58,269 nucleotides of DNA from DASYLJ01 sp964432595 (GTDB taxonomy: Bacteria > Desulfobacterota > Binatia > DP-6). The stretch spans positions 1 through 58,269 of the forward strand of contig CAYSOF010000033.1 in NCBI GenBank assembly GCA_964432595.1, read 5' to 3'. Below are positions 25,780 to 34,370 of the stretch, piece by piece. The notes under the pieces were generated by a model. The model was not told the DNA's origin. It worked only from the letters and a program-made list of their open reading frames with translations, and ran no database searches. Both the position numbers and the translations under genes were made by a program. How positions within the stretch are numbered: the first letter of the stretch is position 1; each line of letters begins with the position of its first letter.

Positions 25780-26936
25780 GGCCGGCGCAGGATCCCCACG
25801 GTGTATGCGACGGTCGGCGGCGGCTCGTGCGGCGCGCCCCCGTAGCCCGTCACCATCGAGAGCGACACGTCGGCTACCTGGTTGCACGACGTCCCGCGCA
25901 CCTGCCGCACCGCTTCGACGATGTGGTTCATGCCGGAGAGGTGGCCCTCGGAGAGGAGGCCGCCGGCCGTGTTGCAGGGAAGACGTCCACCGAGCGTCAG
26001 CTGCCCACCCTTCGCCATCGCGCCCACCTCGGCATAGTCGGCGAACCCGTACGACACCAGGTCGTGCACGACGCGCGGCGTGAAGGCGTCGTAGAGCTGC
26101 GCGACGCTGATGTCCTTCGGAGCGCAGCCGGCCATCCGATATGCCTGCGCGCCCGCCTCGCTGCCGCCGCCGCGGCCGTCGTCGAAGGGCCGAATGACCT
26201 CGGACGAGTGCACCTGGCCGAGCCCGGAGACGAGCGCCGGCGGCTGGCGCAGATCGTCGGCACGCTCGGCCGTCGTGACGACGAAGGCGCCGCCGCCGTC
26301 GGTGAACAAGCAGCAGTCGAAGAGCCGCAGCGGCTCGTTCACGAAGCGCGACGACTGATGGTCGTCGATCGTCATCGGCTTCCGCATCTGTGCGTCGGGA
26401 TTGCGCTGGGCGTGCGTTCGCCACGTCACCGCGATGTGGCCGTAGTCCTCGCTCGTGATGCCGTGCTCGTGCATCTGCCGGCGCGCGAGGTGGCCCATGA
26501 AGGTGATGGCGCCGACGTCGCCGTACGGGATGGCCCACGGCGAGCCGAAGAGCTGCGGAATGACGCCCTGCGGGTTCGTCTGCGTCCCGAAGGTACAGAG
26601 CACGACCTCGCAGAAGCCCGCCTCGATCGCCATGACGGCCGTCTGCAGCATGCCGATCGCGGTGGCGCCGCCCATGTCCATCGTCGAGCAGTAGCGCGGC
26701 GTGATGCCGAGCAGCGCCGCCACGCGCGACGCCCAGCCGTGCTGCTCGCCCATCTGCGCCGGCATCAGGCAGAGCACCCCGTCGACGTCGTCGCGCGCGA
26801 CGCCGCAGTCGGCAATCGCCCGCGTCGCCGCTTCGAGACAGAATCCCATCGCGCTCACGCCCGGCACCTTCCCGAAGCGCGAGAGGCCGATGCCGACGAT
26901 CGCGTACCGGTCGCGAAGACGGGCCGGGTCGCGCAC
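25776..26936 (-). CDS. Thiolase-like protein without the nucleophilic cysteine (SCPx/Ltp2 type)
   Basis: 386 residues from GTG 26936. The thiolase fold is clear: AIVGIGLSRFGKVPG at the start, TAVMAIEAGFCEVVLC, and the C-terminal CNTAGGLLSEGHLSGMNHIVEAVRQ. Where degradative thiolases have ACASG, this protein reads TMDMGGATAIG, so the nucleophile is absent. That is typical of Ltp2-like retro-aldolases, which cleave beta-hydroxyacyl-CoA side chains together with a DUF35 partner. A DUF35 gene lies two genes downstream and two MaoC-like genes just upstream. Confidence 0.85.
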   Translation of the reverse strand: MRDPARLRDRYAIVGIGLSRFGKVPGVSAMGFCLEAATRAIADCGVARDDVDGVLCLMPAQMGEQHGWASRVAALLGITPRYCSTMDMGGATAIGMLQTAVMAIEAGFCEVVLCTFGTQTNPQGVIPQLFGSPWAIPYGDVGAITFMGHLARRQMHEHGITSEDYGHIAVTWRTHAQRNPDAQMRKPMTIDDHQSSRFVNEPLRLFDCCLFTDGGGAFVVTTAERADDLRQPPALVSGLGQVHSSEVIRPFDDGRGGGSEAGAQAYRMAGCAPKDISVAQLYDAFTPRVVHDLVSYGFADYAEVGAMAKGGQLTLGGRLPCNTAGGLLSEGHLSGMNHIVEAVRQVRGTSCNQVADVSLSMVTGYGGAPHEPPPTVAYTVGILRRP

Positions 26937-26939
26937 GCG

Positions 26940-27365
26940 CTAGCGGGCGAGCGTGAGGGTGGCGCTGCCGGTCACCTTGCGCTCGCCGTCCTGGTTCTCC
27001 GTCCAGATGTCGCAGTCGACGAGGCGTGCGCCGCCCTCGTCGCGCACGGCGGTCACGGTGCCCTTGCAGGTGATGACGTCGCCCGGCCACGTCAGCTTCG
27101 CGAACCGCGCGCGGAATTTCCGCACCGACTCGGGGCTGCCGCCGGCCTGCACCAGGAACTCGCCCAGGTATCCCATCGACAGCATGCCGTGCGCGAAGAC
27201 GCCCGGGTAGCCGGCGTTCTTGGCGAACTCGTCGTCGATGTGGATGGGATTCGGGTCGCCGGACGCGGCGCCGTACGCCTTCAGCTCGTCCCGGGTGATC
27301 GGCCCCTTGCGGAGCGACGGGAGCTCCTGACCGACCGTCACGTTCTTCGCGTCGAGGGCTGCCAT
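26940..27365 (-). CDS. MaoC-family hydratase
   Basis: 141 residues, one hot-dog domain. The hydratase motif is AYGAASGDPNPIHIDDEFAK, with the catalytic Asp/His pair, then FAHGMLSMGYLGEFL. MaoC proteins hydrate enoyl-CoA. The gene lies three bases before the following hydratase gene's end and three bases upstream of the thiolase-like gene. The paired MaoC-N and MaoC genes suggest a heterodimeric hydratase like ChsH1/ChsH2. Confidence 0.9.
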   Translation of the reverse strand: MAALDAKNVTVGQELPSLRKGPITRDELKAYGAASGDPNPIHIDDEFAKNAGYPGVFAHGMLSMGYLGEFLVQAGGSPESVRKFRARFAKLTWPGDVITCKGTVTAVRDEGGARLVDCDIWTENQDGERKVTGSATLTLAR

Positions 27366-27368
27366 CGC

Positions 27369-27791
27369 CTACCTCCGGGAGATGAGCACGTTGCGCGAGT
27401 AGAAGACGAGCTGGCCGGCCTCGTCCTTCGCCTCGGTCTCGAGCGTGACGAAGTCGAGCGTGCCGCTCGAGCCCGTCTTCTCGTAGATGTCGCCGATGCG
27501 TCCCGTGAGCGTGAGCGTCTCGCCGATCATGATCGGCCGCACGTACTCGAACTCCTGCTCGCCGTGGACGAGCGTCATGAAGTTCAGCCCGAGCTCGAGG
27601 AACGTGTCCATGCCGCCGGACATGGCCTGGACCATGAAGGCGATGGGATACGTGGGCGGCGCGACGGCGTTGCCGCCGCGATAGCGCGCATTCTGGTCGC
27701 CGAGCGCGTCGGCGAAGGCCGCGACGTGCTCGGCGGTGACGGTGGCGCTGCCCGTGGAGAGCACGCGCCCGATCATGTCCTTCGACGGCAT
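27369..27791 (-). CDS. MaoC N-terminal-like (FAS1-type) dehydratase
   Basis: 140 residues from ATG 27791. It shows IGRVLSTGSATVTAEHVAAF, YRGGNAVAPPTYPIAFMVQA and EQEFEYVRPIMIGETLTLTG, the pattern of HadA/HadC-like MaoC_dehydrat_N proteins. The usual catalytic SGDxNPxH of the other hot-dog class is absent, so it probably needs the adjacent MaoC as partner. The two genes are separated by three bases. Confidence 0.85.
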   Translation of the reverse strand: MPSKDMIGRVLSTGSATVTAEHVAAFADALGDQNARYRGGNAVAPPTYPIAFMVQAMSGGMDTFLELGLNFMTLVHGEQEFEYVRPIMIGETLTLTGRIGDIYEKTGSSGTLDFVTLETEAKDEAGQLVFYSRNVLISRR

Positions 27792-27830
27792 CCGAGCGGT
27801 ATCACCAACCGGCGCCGCGCCTGTCAAGGT

Positions 27831-27962
27831 TCAGCGTCGGACCAGTCGCAGCGCCGGCCGTCGCGCGCTGCGCGCCGCGGCGATGGCCGCCGGCGCCAGC
27901 GCCAGGAAGGCCACCGAGAGCCAGAAGAACGGCCGCATCAGCAGCGTCATGTCGAGCATCAT
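27831..27962 (-). CDS. Possible 43-residue single-helix membrane peptide
   Basis: ATG 27962, preceded by GGGAGGTG about ten bases upstream, opens a frame MMLDMTLLMRPFFWLSVAFL with one hydrophobic helix and a basic tail (RSARRPALRLVRR). It lies between the TetR gene and the MaoC-type dehydratase on the same strand. No family recognised. The ribosome binding site is the main support. Confidence 0.4.
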   Translation of the reverse strand: MMLDMTLLMRPFFWLSVAFLALAPAAIAAARSARRPALRLVRR

Positions 27963-28055
27963 CGAACAGGCACCTCCCTTCCCTCGAAATCGAACATACG
28001 CTCGATTCTTGGGGCCGGCAACGCCCTGTGTCAACCCGCAGGCCGAGATTCGCGC

Positions 28056-28703
28056 CTAGTCGAGACCGAGGGTGCGCAATGCGACCTGAATGACGTGCTC
28101 GCGCACGCGCGCGGCCACGTCGGCGTCGTCGAGGCCCTTGCCGAGCAGCCGCCGGTACAGACCGTCGTTGACGATGTGCCAGTGCACGAGGGCGTCGATC
28201 GTCACCATGAAGAGGACGGGGTCGATGCCCTTCACCTGGCCGCGAGCTTCGGCTGGCTTGAGCTGGCCCTCGGTCAGGCCGAGCCAGCGGTCGGCGATGC
28301 GCAGCGCCGCACCCTGCTGAGGGGCACCCTCGATCGTCGTGCGGCAGCCGAGCTGCACCCACGCGCGGTTCGCGAGCAACAGATCGAACAGCTCGCCGAT
28401 CACGCGCCGCACGGTGTCCTGGAAGTCGAGGCCGCTGCCGAGACCGGTGACGACGAGCTCGCGCACCTGGCCGTGCACGCGCTCCTGGACCTCCTGATAC
28501 AGCGACTCCTTCGAGGGATAGTAGTGGTACAGCGTGGAGACCCGGATGCGGGCCTGGCGCGCGATGTCGCGCACCGAGGTGCCGGCGAGACCCTTCTTCG
28601 CGAACGTCTCGACGGCGGCCTTCAGCACGCGCTCGCGCGTGCGGTCGCCCGTGGCGCCGGCGGGCCGCCCGGGACGCCGGGTGCGGCGACGGGTCGCCGT
28701 CAC
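28056..28703 (-). CDS. TetR family transcriptional regulator
   Basis: 215 residues from GTG 28703, which overlaps the upstream stop (GTGA). A basic N-terminal arm (RRRTRRPGRPAG) precedes the TetR helix-turn-helix (AAVETFAKKGLAGTSVRDIA, then VSTLYHYYPSKESLY). The C-terminal ligand domain is variable. It is cotranslated with the upstream metal-enzyme gene and followed by the hydratase/thiolase genes, so it probably represses this acyl-CoA cluster in response to a CoA ester or lipid. Confidence 0.9.
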   Translation of the reverse strand: MTATRRRTRRPGRPAGATGDRTRERVLKAAVETFAKKGLAGTSVRDIARQARIRVSTLYHYYPSKESLYQEVQERVHGQVRELVVTGLGSGLDFQDTVRRVIGELFDLLLANRAWVQLGCRTTIEGAPQQGAALRIADRWLGLTEGQLKPAEARGQVKGIDPVLFMVTIDALVHWHIVNDGLYRRLLGKGLDDADVAARVREHVIQVALRTLGLD

Positions 28704-29461
28704 TCGACCCAGCGGTTCATCGCACGCACGCGCGACTCGGCCACGAGCAGGTAGTTGCGGATCGCGTCGCGGCACCGGTCCTGCACCCGTCGCGTGTCCG
28801 CGACCATGCGAAACAGGTCGGCCGCGCGGTGCCCGTGATCGGGCTCGGCGTACGCATGCACCTCGAAGTTCTTCACGACGATGCCGTAGTGCGTCTTGAG
28901 GCCCTCGTACAACGTCTTCGCGTAGCCGCTGCCGGCGGCGACGCGCTCGCCGGCGTAGCCGAAGACCGCGAGCCCCTCCTCGTACGAGCGGCGGATCGAG
29001 TAGAGCATGGTGAACGTTACCGCGATCGTCTCGGGCAACGGCTCGTACGCCCGGATGTCGTCGTCGGTGAGCCCGAGCTGCCGGCAGAACTCGACCTTCA
29101 TCTGCACGTGGTTCGGATCGCGGAGGTAGCCCGTCTCGTCGGCGAAGTTCTGCGCCCAGTGCTGGTAGTGGACGGAGTGATCCATCGTGAAGCTGTAGCC
29201 GTCCGGGGCGTTCGCGATGAGCGTGGCGAACTCCGGGGTCATCCACTTGCCGAGGTAGTAGAACTCGAGCGCGATCTTCTTGACGACGTCGCGCGACGCC
29301 GTGCCCTTGCCGATGGCCGGCACGACCCGATCCTGCTGGAAGTAGTTGTGCTTGGCGATCAGCGCGTCGAGATCGGCCAGGTACGCGTCGACGGGCATGG
29401 GCGGCGCGCTCGCTGTGGTCGCCCCCGCGGCGACGTCCTTGAACTTGCCGTCGGGCATCAC
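28700..29461 (-). CDS. Iron-containing redox enzyme, heme-oxygenase-like fold (PqqC/TenA-like)
   Basis: 253 residues. The start is fixed by GAAGGAGG upstream of a double ATG. All-helical; ALEFYYLGKWMTPEFATLI and HYQHWAQNFADETGYL carry Glu/His residues spaced as in heme-oxygenase-like diiron oxidases and PqqC-type proteins, and a late ...FEVHAYAEPDHGHRAADL supplies more ligands. The reaction is unknown; such enzymes do oxidative decarboxylation, N-oxygenation or fatty-acid cleavage. It heads the operon with the TetR gene. Confidence 0.75.
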   Translation of the reverse strand: MMPDGKFKDVAAGATTASAPPMPVDAYLADLDALIAKHNYFQQDRVVPAIGKGTASRDVVKKIALEFYYLGKWMTPEFATLIANAPDGYSFTMDHSVHYQHWAQNFADETGYLRDPNHVQMKVEFCRQLGLTDDDIRAYEPLPETIAVTFTMLYSIRRSYEEGLAVFGYAGERVAAGSGYAKTLYEGLKTHYGIVVKNFEVHAYAEPDHGHRAADLFRMVADTRRVQDRCRDAIRNYLLVAESRVRAMNRWVE

Positions 29462-29578
29462 GGACCTCCTTCGCAGCGACGTCTACGCCCACCCCCGGAA
29501 TCGGGAGTCAAGGACTTGCCGGCCGCGACGCACGGGAGTAGCGTCGCGCCAATCGAGATCCGAGGGAGGGCGTTCGTC

Positions 29579-29812
29579 ATGACGTCCAATTGTTCACTCT
29601 ATCCGCTCGAACCGCTCGATCCGGCGTACGACCCCGCGTACACCGACGGGGTCCCACCGCGCGAGCGCCAGCCGCACCATGCCGGGGAGGTCGTGGTCGA
29701 GTGGCCGGTCTCGAAGCTGCCCGCGCGGTTCCACAGCGCACAGACCATCTCGATCGAAGCGCTGTGGGACGAGCTCGAGCGCGAAGCCGAGCGCGAGGAG
29801 CACTGGCTGTAG
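29579..29812 (+). CDS. Small conserved-type hypothetical protein
   Basis: 77 residues from ATG 29579 with GAGGGAGGG about 8-10 bases upstream. The protein is Pro/Tyr-rich at the start (CSLYPLEPLDPAYDPAYTDG) and ends in an acidic helix (ALWDELEREAEREEHWL). No signal peptide or membrane helix. It lies 39 bases before the SDR gene on the same strand. Family not recognised. Confidence 0.6.
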   Translation: MTSNCSLYPLEPLDPAYDPAYTDGVPPRERQPHHAGEVVVEWPVSKLPARFHSAQTISIEALWDELEREAEREEHWL

Positions 29813-29851
29813 GTTGACGGCCATTTCGCGGCGGTGTTACGCACCGCCGTC

Positions 29852-30628
29852 ATGCGACTCGACAAGCGTGTAGCGATCATCACCGGCGCGGCGCAGGGCA
29901 TCGGCAAGGCATACGCGCAGCGATTCGCGCGCGAAGGCGCGACGGTCGTCGTCGCCGACATCCGCGCCGAGGCCGCGGAGGCCACGGCGCGCGAGTGCGG
30001 CCACGGCGCGGTCGGCCTCGCCGTCGACGTGTCGAGCGAAGCCAGCACGCGGGCGCTCGCCGAGCAGGTCGTCGACAAGCTCGGACGCATCGACGTGCTG
30101 ATCAACAACGCCGCCATCTACTACGACCTCGACCGCGGCCAGCAGACGCTCGAGTACTTCAACAAGGTGCTGTCGGTGAACCTGACCGGCGCGTGGCTCA
30201 TGAGCCGCGCGGTCGAGCGCTTCATGAAGCGGCAGAAGAGCGGTCGCATCATTCACCAGTCGTCGACCGCCGCGTACCTCGCCAACGTGGGCATGGTGAA
30301 CACCGACGATCCCGACGCGCCCATGCCGCCGTTCCACTACAGCGTGGCCAAGATCGGCATCGCCGGCCTGACGAAGTACATGGCCGGCGCGCTCGGGCCG
30401 TGGGGCATCAACGTCAACGCCATCGCGCCGGGCGTCACGCTGACAGAGGCGACCAAGAAGGTGGTGCCCGAGGGCATCCTGAGCTCGCTCGTCATGTTCA
30501 GCGCGCTCCGGAAGCCCCTCGCCCCGGAAGATCTCACCGGCACCGCCGTGTTCCTCGCGTCCGACGACTCGGCGATGATGACGGGCCAGACGCTCGTCGT
30601 CGACGGCGGCATGGTCATGCTTGGGTAG
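29852..30628 (+). CDS. Short-chain dehydrogenase/reductase
   Basis: 258 residues from ATG 29852. Nucleotide-binding motif TGAAQGIGKA, VVVADI with Asp (suggesting NAD over NADP), NNAA, and catalytic Ser (IHQSSTAAYL), Tyr and Lys (YSVAKIG). The end VFLASDDSAMMTGQTLVVDG is the classical SDR signature. The substrate is unknown, probably a hydroxyacyl or steroid-like alcohol given the neighbouring CoA and amidohydrolase genes. It is followed by two strong hairpins. Confidence 0.93.
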   Translation: MRLDKRVAIITGAAQGIGKAYAQRFAREGATVVVADIRAEAAEATARECGHGAVGLAVDVSSEASTRALAEQVVDKLGRIDVLINNAAIYYDLDRGQQTLEYFNKVLSVNLTGAWLMSRAVERFMKRQKSGRIIHQSSTAAYLANVGMVNTDDPDAPMPPFHYSVAKIGIAGLTKYMAGALGPWGINVNAIAPGVTLTEATKKVVPEGILSSLVMFSALRKPLAPEDLTGTAVFLASDDSAMMTGQTLVVDGGMVMLG

Positions 30629-30632
30629 GGTC

Positions 30633-30724
30633 CGGCGCGAGACCATGTCTCGCGCCGCCGCGAGTGTGTAGCGGGACGTTTCCGCGCGACCGGTATGCCG
30701 CGGCCGGCGAAGCCGGCGCGGCAT
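30633..30724. terminator. Two hairpins between convergent genes
   Basis: CGGCGCGAGA (30633-30642) pairs perfectly with TCTCGCGCCG (30648-30657) around CCATG. A second hairpin at 30695-30724 has a 13-base-pair stem with one bulged G and a GAA loop. They lie between the convergent SDR and acyl-CoA synthetase genes. Neither has a T-run, so they may act as GC-rich bidirectional terminators or as mRNA 3'-end protectors. Confidence 0.5.
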
Positions 30725-30748
30725 GCGTGGCACGCATGGCGGAGCGGG

Positions 30749-32269
30749 TCATTCGTTCCAGAACGGAGCGCGGAGGTCGCGCTTCAGGACCTTGCCGTTG
30801 AGGTCGCGCGGCAGCACGTCCACGAAGTCGACCGTGCGTGGGCATTTGTAGTCGGCGAGCCTTTCTCGGCACCACGCCTGCACCTGGTCGCTCGTCATCG
30901 GCGTGCGTGATTCGACGACGGCGTGCAGCGCCTGGCCCCAGCGCTCGTCGGGGATGCCGAAGACGGCGGCATCGACGACGTCGGGGTGGGCGATGAGCGC
31001 CGCTTCGATCTCGGCAGGATAGACGTTCACACCGCCGGTGATGACCATGTCGGTGCGGCGATCGGCGATGAAGAGGTATCCGTCCTCGTCGAGCCAGCCC
31101 AGATCGCCGACGGTGAAGCGATCGCCGCGGAACGCGGCGGCCGTCTTCGCCTCGTCGTTGTGGTAGGCGAACTTCCGTCCGCCGGGCGGTGACAGGTAGA
31201 TCGTTCCGATGGTCCCCGGCGGCACCTCGATGCCGCCCTCGTCGAGCACGCTCACGGTGATGCCTGGCCACGGACGTCCGACGCTCCCCGGTCGCCGCTC
31301 CCACTCCTCCGGCGAGATGATCGTCCCCGGGCCCTCGGTGGCGCCGTAGAACTCCCACACGCTGTTCCGCGGGAAGACGCGCATGATGCGCCGCTTCACC
31401 TCGGGCGGGCACGGCGCGGCGGCGTGCAGCACCTTGCGCAGGCTGGACAGGTCGAAGCGCGCGCGCACGTCGTCGGGCACCTCGAGGATGCGGATGAAGT
31501 GCGCCGGCACCATGCTGCTCGTCGTGACGCGTTCGCCGGCGATGAGGCGCAGGCACTCCGTCGCCTCGAACTTCGGCATCAGCACGACCGTGGCGCCGAC
31601 GAAGAGATGCTGCGCGGCATACGCGTTCGGCATCGTGTGGTAGACCGGGCCGACCACGAGGTGCACGTCGTCGGGACCGAAGCCCCACATCTCGACGAGC
31701 CGCTTCTGCGCCTCGAAGCCGATCCTCGGATCGAACGTCGGGTGCATGACGCCCTTCGGCCGGCCCGTCGTGCCCGACGTGTAGACGAGCACGTTGAAGC
31801 CGGTCTCCGACGCCGACGCCGGCGGCGGCGTGTCCGGCGCGGCGACGATCGCGTCGGCGAACGACGCGACGCCGTCGACGTCGCCGACCGCGAGGCAGGA
31901 CGCCGTCGCCGGGTGATCGGCCTGCGTTCGCGCGGCCAGCGCCTCGGCCGCGTACTCGGCGGCGAAGACGAGCACCGCGGGCCGCGCGTCGGCGAGGATG
32001 TGGGCGATCTCGTCGCGGCGCCAGCGCGCGTTGATCGGCACGGCGAGCGCGCCGAGCTGAGCCGCGGCGTGCGTCAGCGCGAAGAACTCGGGGCAGTTCG
32101 GCAGGAGGATCGCGACGCGACCGCCCGGGCCGACGCCGCGTGCGGCGAGCGCGTGCGCGGTGCGGTTCACCCAGCGGTCGAGCTCGCCGTACGTGATGCG
32201 ACGATCGCCGAAGACGAGCGCGGTGCGGAACGGCGTGCTCCGCGCGTTGGCGGCGAGGCCGTACGGCAT
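30749..32269 (-). CDS. Acyl-CoA synthetase (AMP-forming)
   Basis: 506 residues. Adenylation signatures: VLVYTSGTTGRPKGVMHP (P-loop), EFYGATEG, GDLGWLDEDGYLFIADR and the C-terminal lysine motif RDLNGKVLKRDL. It activates a carboxylic acid to acyl-AMP and then acyl-CoA; chain length cannot be read from sequence. ATG 32269 overlaps the stop of the amidohydrolase (TGATG), so both come from one transcript. Confidence 0.93.
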   Translation of the reverse strand: MPYGLAANARSTPFRTALVFGDRRITYGELDRWVNRTAHALAARGVGPGGRVAILLPNCPEFFALTHAAAQLGALAVPINARWRRDEIAHILADARPAVLVFAAEYAAEALAARTQADHPATASCLAVGDVDGVASFADAIVAAPDTPPPASASETGFNVLVYTSGTTGRPKGVMHPTFDPRIGFEAQKRLVEMWGFGPDDVHLVVGPVYHTMPNAYAAQHLFVGATVVLMPKFEATECLRLIAGERVTTSSMVPAHFIRILEVPDDVRARFDLSSLRKVLHAAAPCPPEVKRRIMRVFPRNSVWEFYGATEGPGTIISPEEWERRPGSVGRPWPGITVSVLDEGGIEVPPGTIGTIYLSPPGGRKFAYHNDEAKTAAAFRGDRFTVGDLGWLDEDGYLFIADRRTDMVITGGVNVYPAEIEAALIAHPDVVDAAVFGIPDERWGQALHAVVESRTPMTSDQVQAWCRERLADYKCPRTVDFVDVLPRDLNGKVLKRDLRAPFWNE

Positions 32270-33441
32270 CAGTGCGACGGGAACCAGCGCTCGAGCGTGC
32301 CCGTCGCGAGCATGCGCGCGTCGTCGGGCTTCAGACCGGCGCTCGCCTCGTTGAAGCCGTCGAGCAGCTCGGGCGTGCCGTCGTAGTGCGGCCAGTCGGA
32401 CGCCAGCGCCACGTGGTCGGCAGGCAGGAACTGCAGCGCGATCTGGATGTCGGTCTCCTCGCACGCCTCGACGGTGATCATCATTTGGCGCAGGAAGATC
32501 TCCATCGGCGGCGTCTTCCAGTCGGGCGCCTTCAGCGCGCCGAACATCTCGCGGTGCTCCTCGAAGCGCTCGAACATCGACGGCAGCCAGCCGGCGCCCG
32601 CTTCGAGGATCATCGTCTGCATGCGCGGGAAGCGGTCGAACACGCCGCCCGACATCATGTCCCAGAGGGTCGCGATCATGTCGAGCGGGAAGCCGAGGCA
32701 CGACGCGCCCATGATGTCGGGCAGCTTGTAGCCACGCGACGTTCCGTCCTGGTCCCACATCGGCAGCGGATGCAGGCCGAGCTTCACGTCCGCGTCGGTG
32801 ATCGCCTGCCAGAGCGGGTCGAAGCTGCGGTCGGAGTAGCGCTTGCCGTGCACCGGGTTGGTGCGCACGAAGACGGCGGGGAAGCCGAGCGCGGCGCAGC
32901 GCTTCGTCTCGGCGACGGCGGCGTCCACGTCGATCACCGGAAGCGCCGCGACGGGGATCAGCCGACCGCCGGAGCCGCCGCAGTAATCGCGCAGCATCCA
33001 GTCGTTGTAGACCTGGCACACCGCGGGGGCGAGGTGCGGGAGGAACGTGCCACCCGCGAGCATGAACGTCGGGAACAGCACCGCGCGCGACACCGCGTGC
33101 CGCGTGTTGAAGTCGAGGCGTTCGCGCCCGTCGACCGCCCAGCGCGGCGCATCGAGGATCGTGTGCCGCTCCCGCTGCGACTCGCTGAACACGCGGTCGA
33201 GCGAGACGCCCATCGCGCAGGACAGGCCCATGTTCTGCAGCATGTCGCGCGGGCGCATGCCCCCGTGCATCACGTCGAGCGTGTCGATGTCGATGCCGTA
33301 GATCTTCTGATGGAAGACGCCGTCCTCGTCCCGATAGTAGTGCGGCCCCATCTCGCGCAGGTCGGCGGGCAGGCGTTCGACCCACAGGTCGCCCGGCTCG
33401 ATGATGTGACCGTCGGCGTCGGCGAGCTCTGTGATCGGCAT
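32269..33441 (-). CDS. Amidohydrolase family protein (amidohydrolase 2)
   Basis: 390 residues. The N-terminal DADGHIIEP metal motif, LGLHPLPMW, a long TIM-barrel core and the C-terminal ALASDWPHYDG (late Asp ligand) match amidohydrolase 2 (ACMSD/gamma-resorcylate decarboxylase-like) proteins. These hydrolyse or decarboxylate small ring or acid substrates with zinc or manganese. It is cotranslated with the acyl-CoA synthetase, which may activate its product. Confidence 0.9.
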   Translation of the reverse strand: MPITELADADGHIIEPGDLWVERLPADLREMGPHYYRDEDGVFHQKIYGIDIDTLDVMHGGMRPRDMLQNMGLSCAMGVSLDRVFSESQRERHTILDAPRWAVDGRERLDFNTRHAVSRAVLFPTFMLAGGTFLPHLAPAVCQVYNDWMLRDYCGGSGGRLIPVAALPVIDVDAAVAETKRCAALGFPAVFVRTNPVHGKRYSDRSFDPLWQAITDADVKLGLHPLPMWDQDGTSRGYKLPDIMGASCLGFPLDMIATLWDMMSGGVFDRFPRMQTMILEAGAGWLPSMFERFEEHREMFGALKAPDWKTPPMEIFLRQMMITVEACEETDIQIALQFLPADHVALASDWPHYDGTPELLDGFNEASAGLKPDDARMLATGTLERWFPSH

Positions 33442-33539
33442 GGGCGGTCGTTACCGCGGGCCGCTCGACGGCGTCAATCGTTCGCTCTAATCGACTGCCC
33501 AGCTTGTGGACGCCGTTCCCCTCATCTAAGTGCGGGGAC

Positions 33540-33857
33540 GTGGCGGCCATCATCACCACCCTGAAGCCCGTCGGGCGGTACGCGCTCGGCGTCGAGTGGG
33601 CCGATCGGCACGAGAGCATCATCCCCTACAAGGGCATCCGCCGGGCGTGCCCGTGCGACGCGTGCTCGGCGGCCGAGCCGCCGCCGGTCGCGCCGCAGGG
33701 CGAGCATCCGGTCCGCCTCGAGCGCCTCGGCGACGCCAGCCTCTTCATCGGCTGGGCCGACGGCCACGAGACGATCCTCCTCACCGACGAGCTGCGCGCG
33801 ATGTGCCGCTGCGCGCACTGCGCCGGCGAGCCCGACTACCCCATTTCGGGACGCTGA
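33540..33857 (+). CDS. DUF971 (gamma-butyrobetaine hydroxylase N-terminal-like) protein
   Basis: 105 residues from GTG 33540; a TTG at 33504 is in frame. The two related halves ALGVEWADRHESIIPYKGIR and LFIGWADGHETILLTDELR each end in a Cys pair (CPCDAC, CRCAHC), giving the zinc-binding DUF971 pattern. Stand-alone DUF971 proteins are often linked to iron-sulfur or P-loop (Mrp/ApbC) proteins; no such partner is next door here. The 3' end overlaps the convergent DUF4340 gene by 22 bases. Confidence 0.8.
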   Translation: MAAIITTLKPVGRYALGVEWADRHESIIPYKGIRRACPCDACSAAEPPPVAPQGEHPVRLERLGDASLFIGWADGHETILLTDELRAMCRCAHCAGEPDYPISGR

Positions 33858-34369
33858 CGCTCGACGTCGTCGCGCTGGTAGAAGACGCGCTCCAGCGCCG
33901 ACGGCAGGAACACGCCGATCTGGAAGACGCGCGGGTCGCCGTCGCGGCGCGCGTAGACCGCGCTGCCCGACGCGTTGAAATCGCCGAGCACGAGCCGCTC
34001 GGTGTCGCCTGCCGACACGATCGTGACCGCGCCGTGCGGCGTCTCGAGGCCGAACTGCGCGAGCCCGTCGCCGCGGAACGCGTCGATGGCGCGCAGGTCG
34101 ACGAGCGTCTGCACGACGTCGTCGAGCGCCTCGGCGACACCGTCGGGCGCGGCGGCGCCGTCGATGCGCCACGTGTCGTCCGCGCGCGTCGCCGTGAAGC
34201 GGCGCTCGCCGAGCACCGCCGAGATCTCGCGGATGGCCGACGCGGGCGCCTTCATGAGGCGCGGGCCGCGCACCAGCTCGCGCGACGTCGGCCGATGCGG
34301 CGCCTCGACGACGACGAGCGCGATCGCGCCGACCGCGACGAGCAGCGCGAGCAGCAGCGTGCGGCGCAC
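33836..34369 (-). CDS. DUF4340 protein, Gld-type ABC accessory
   Basis: 177 residues with one N-terminal membrane helix (MRRTLLLALLVAVGAIALVV), then the DUF4340 pattern (W in DDTWRID, LVDLRAIDAF, FGLETPHGAVTI, YARRDGDPRVFQI). DUF4340 genes regularly sit downstream of GldG-like genes in an ABC export locus. It is the last gene of the eight-gene operon, one base after the GldG-like gene. Confidence 0.8.
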   Translation of the reverse strand: MRRTLLLALLVAVGAIALVVVEAPHRPTSRELVRGPRLMKAPASAIREISAVLGERRFTATRADDTWRIDGAAAPDGVAEALDDVVQTLVDLRAIDAFRGDGLAQFGLETPHGAVTIVSAGDTERLVLGDFNASGSAVYARRDGDPRVFQIGVFLPSALERVFYQRDDVERQRPEMG

Positions 34370-34370
34370 G

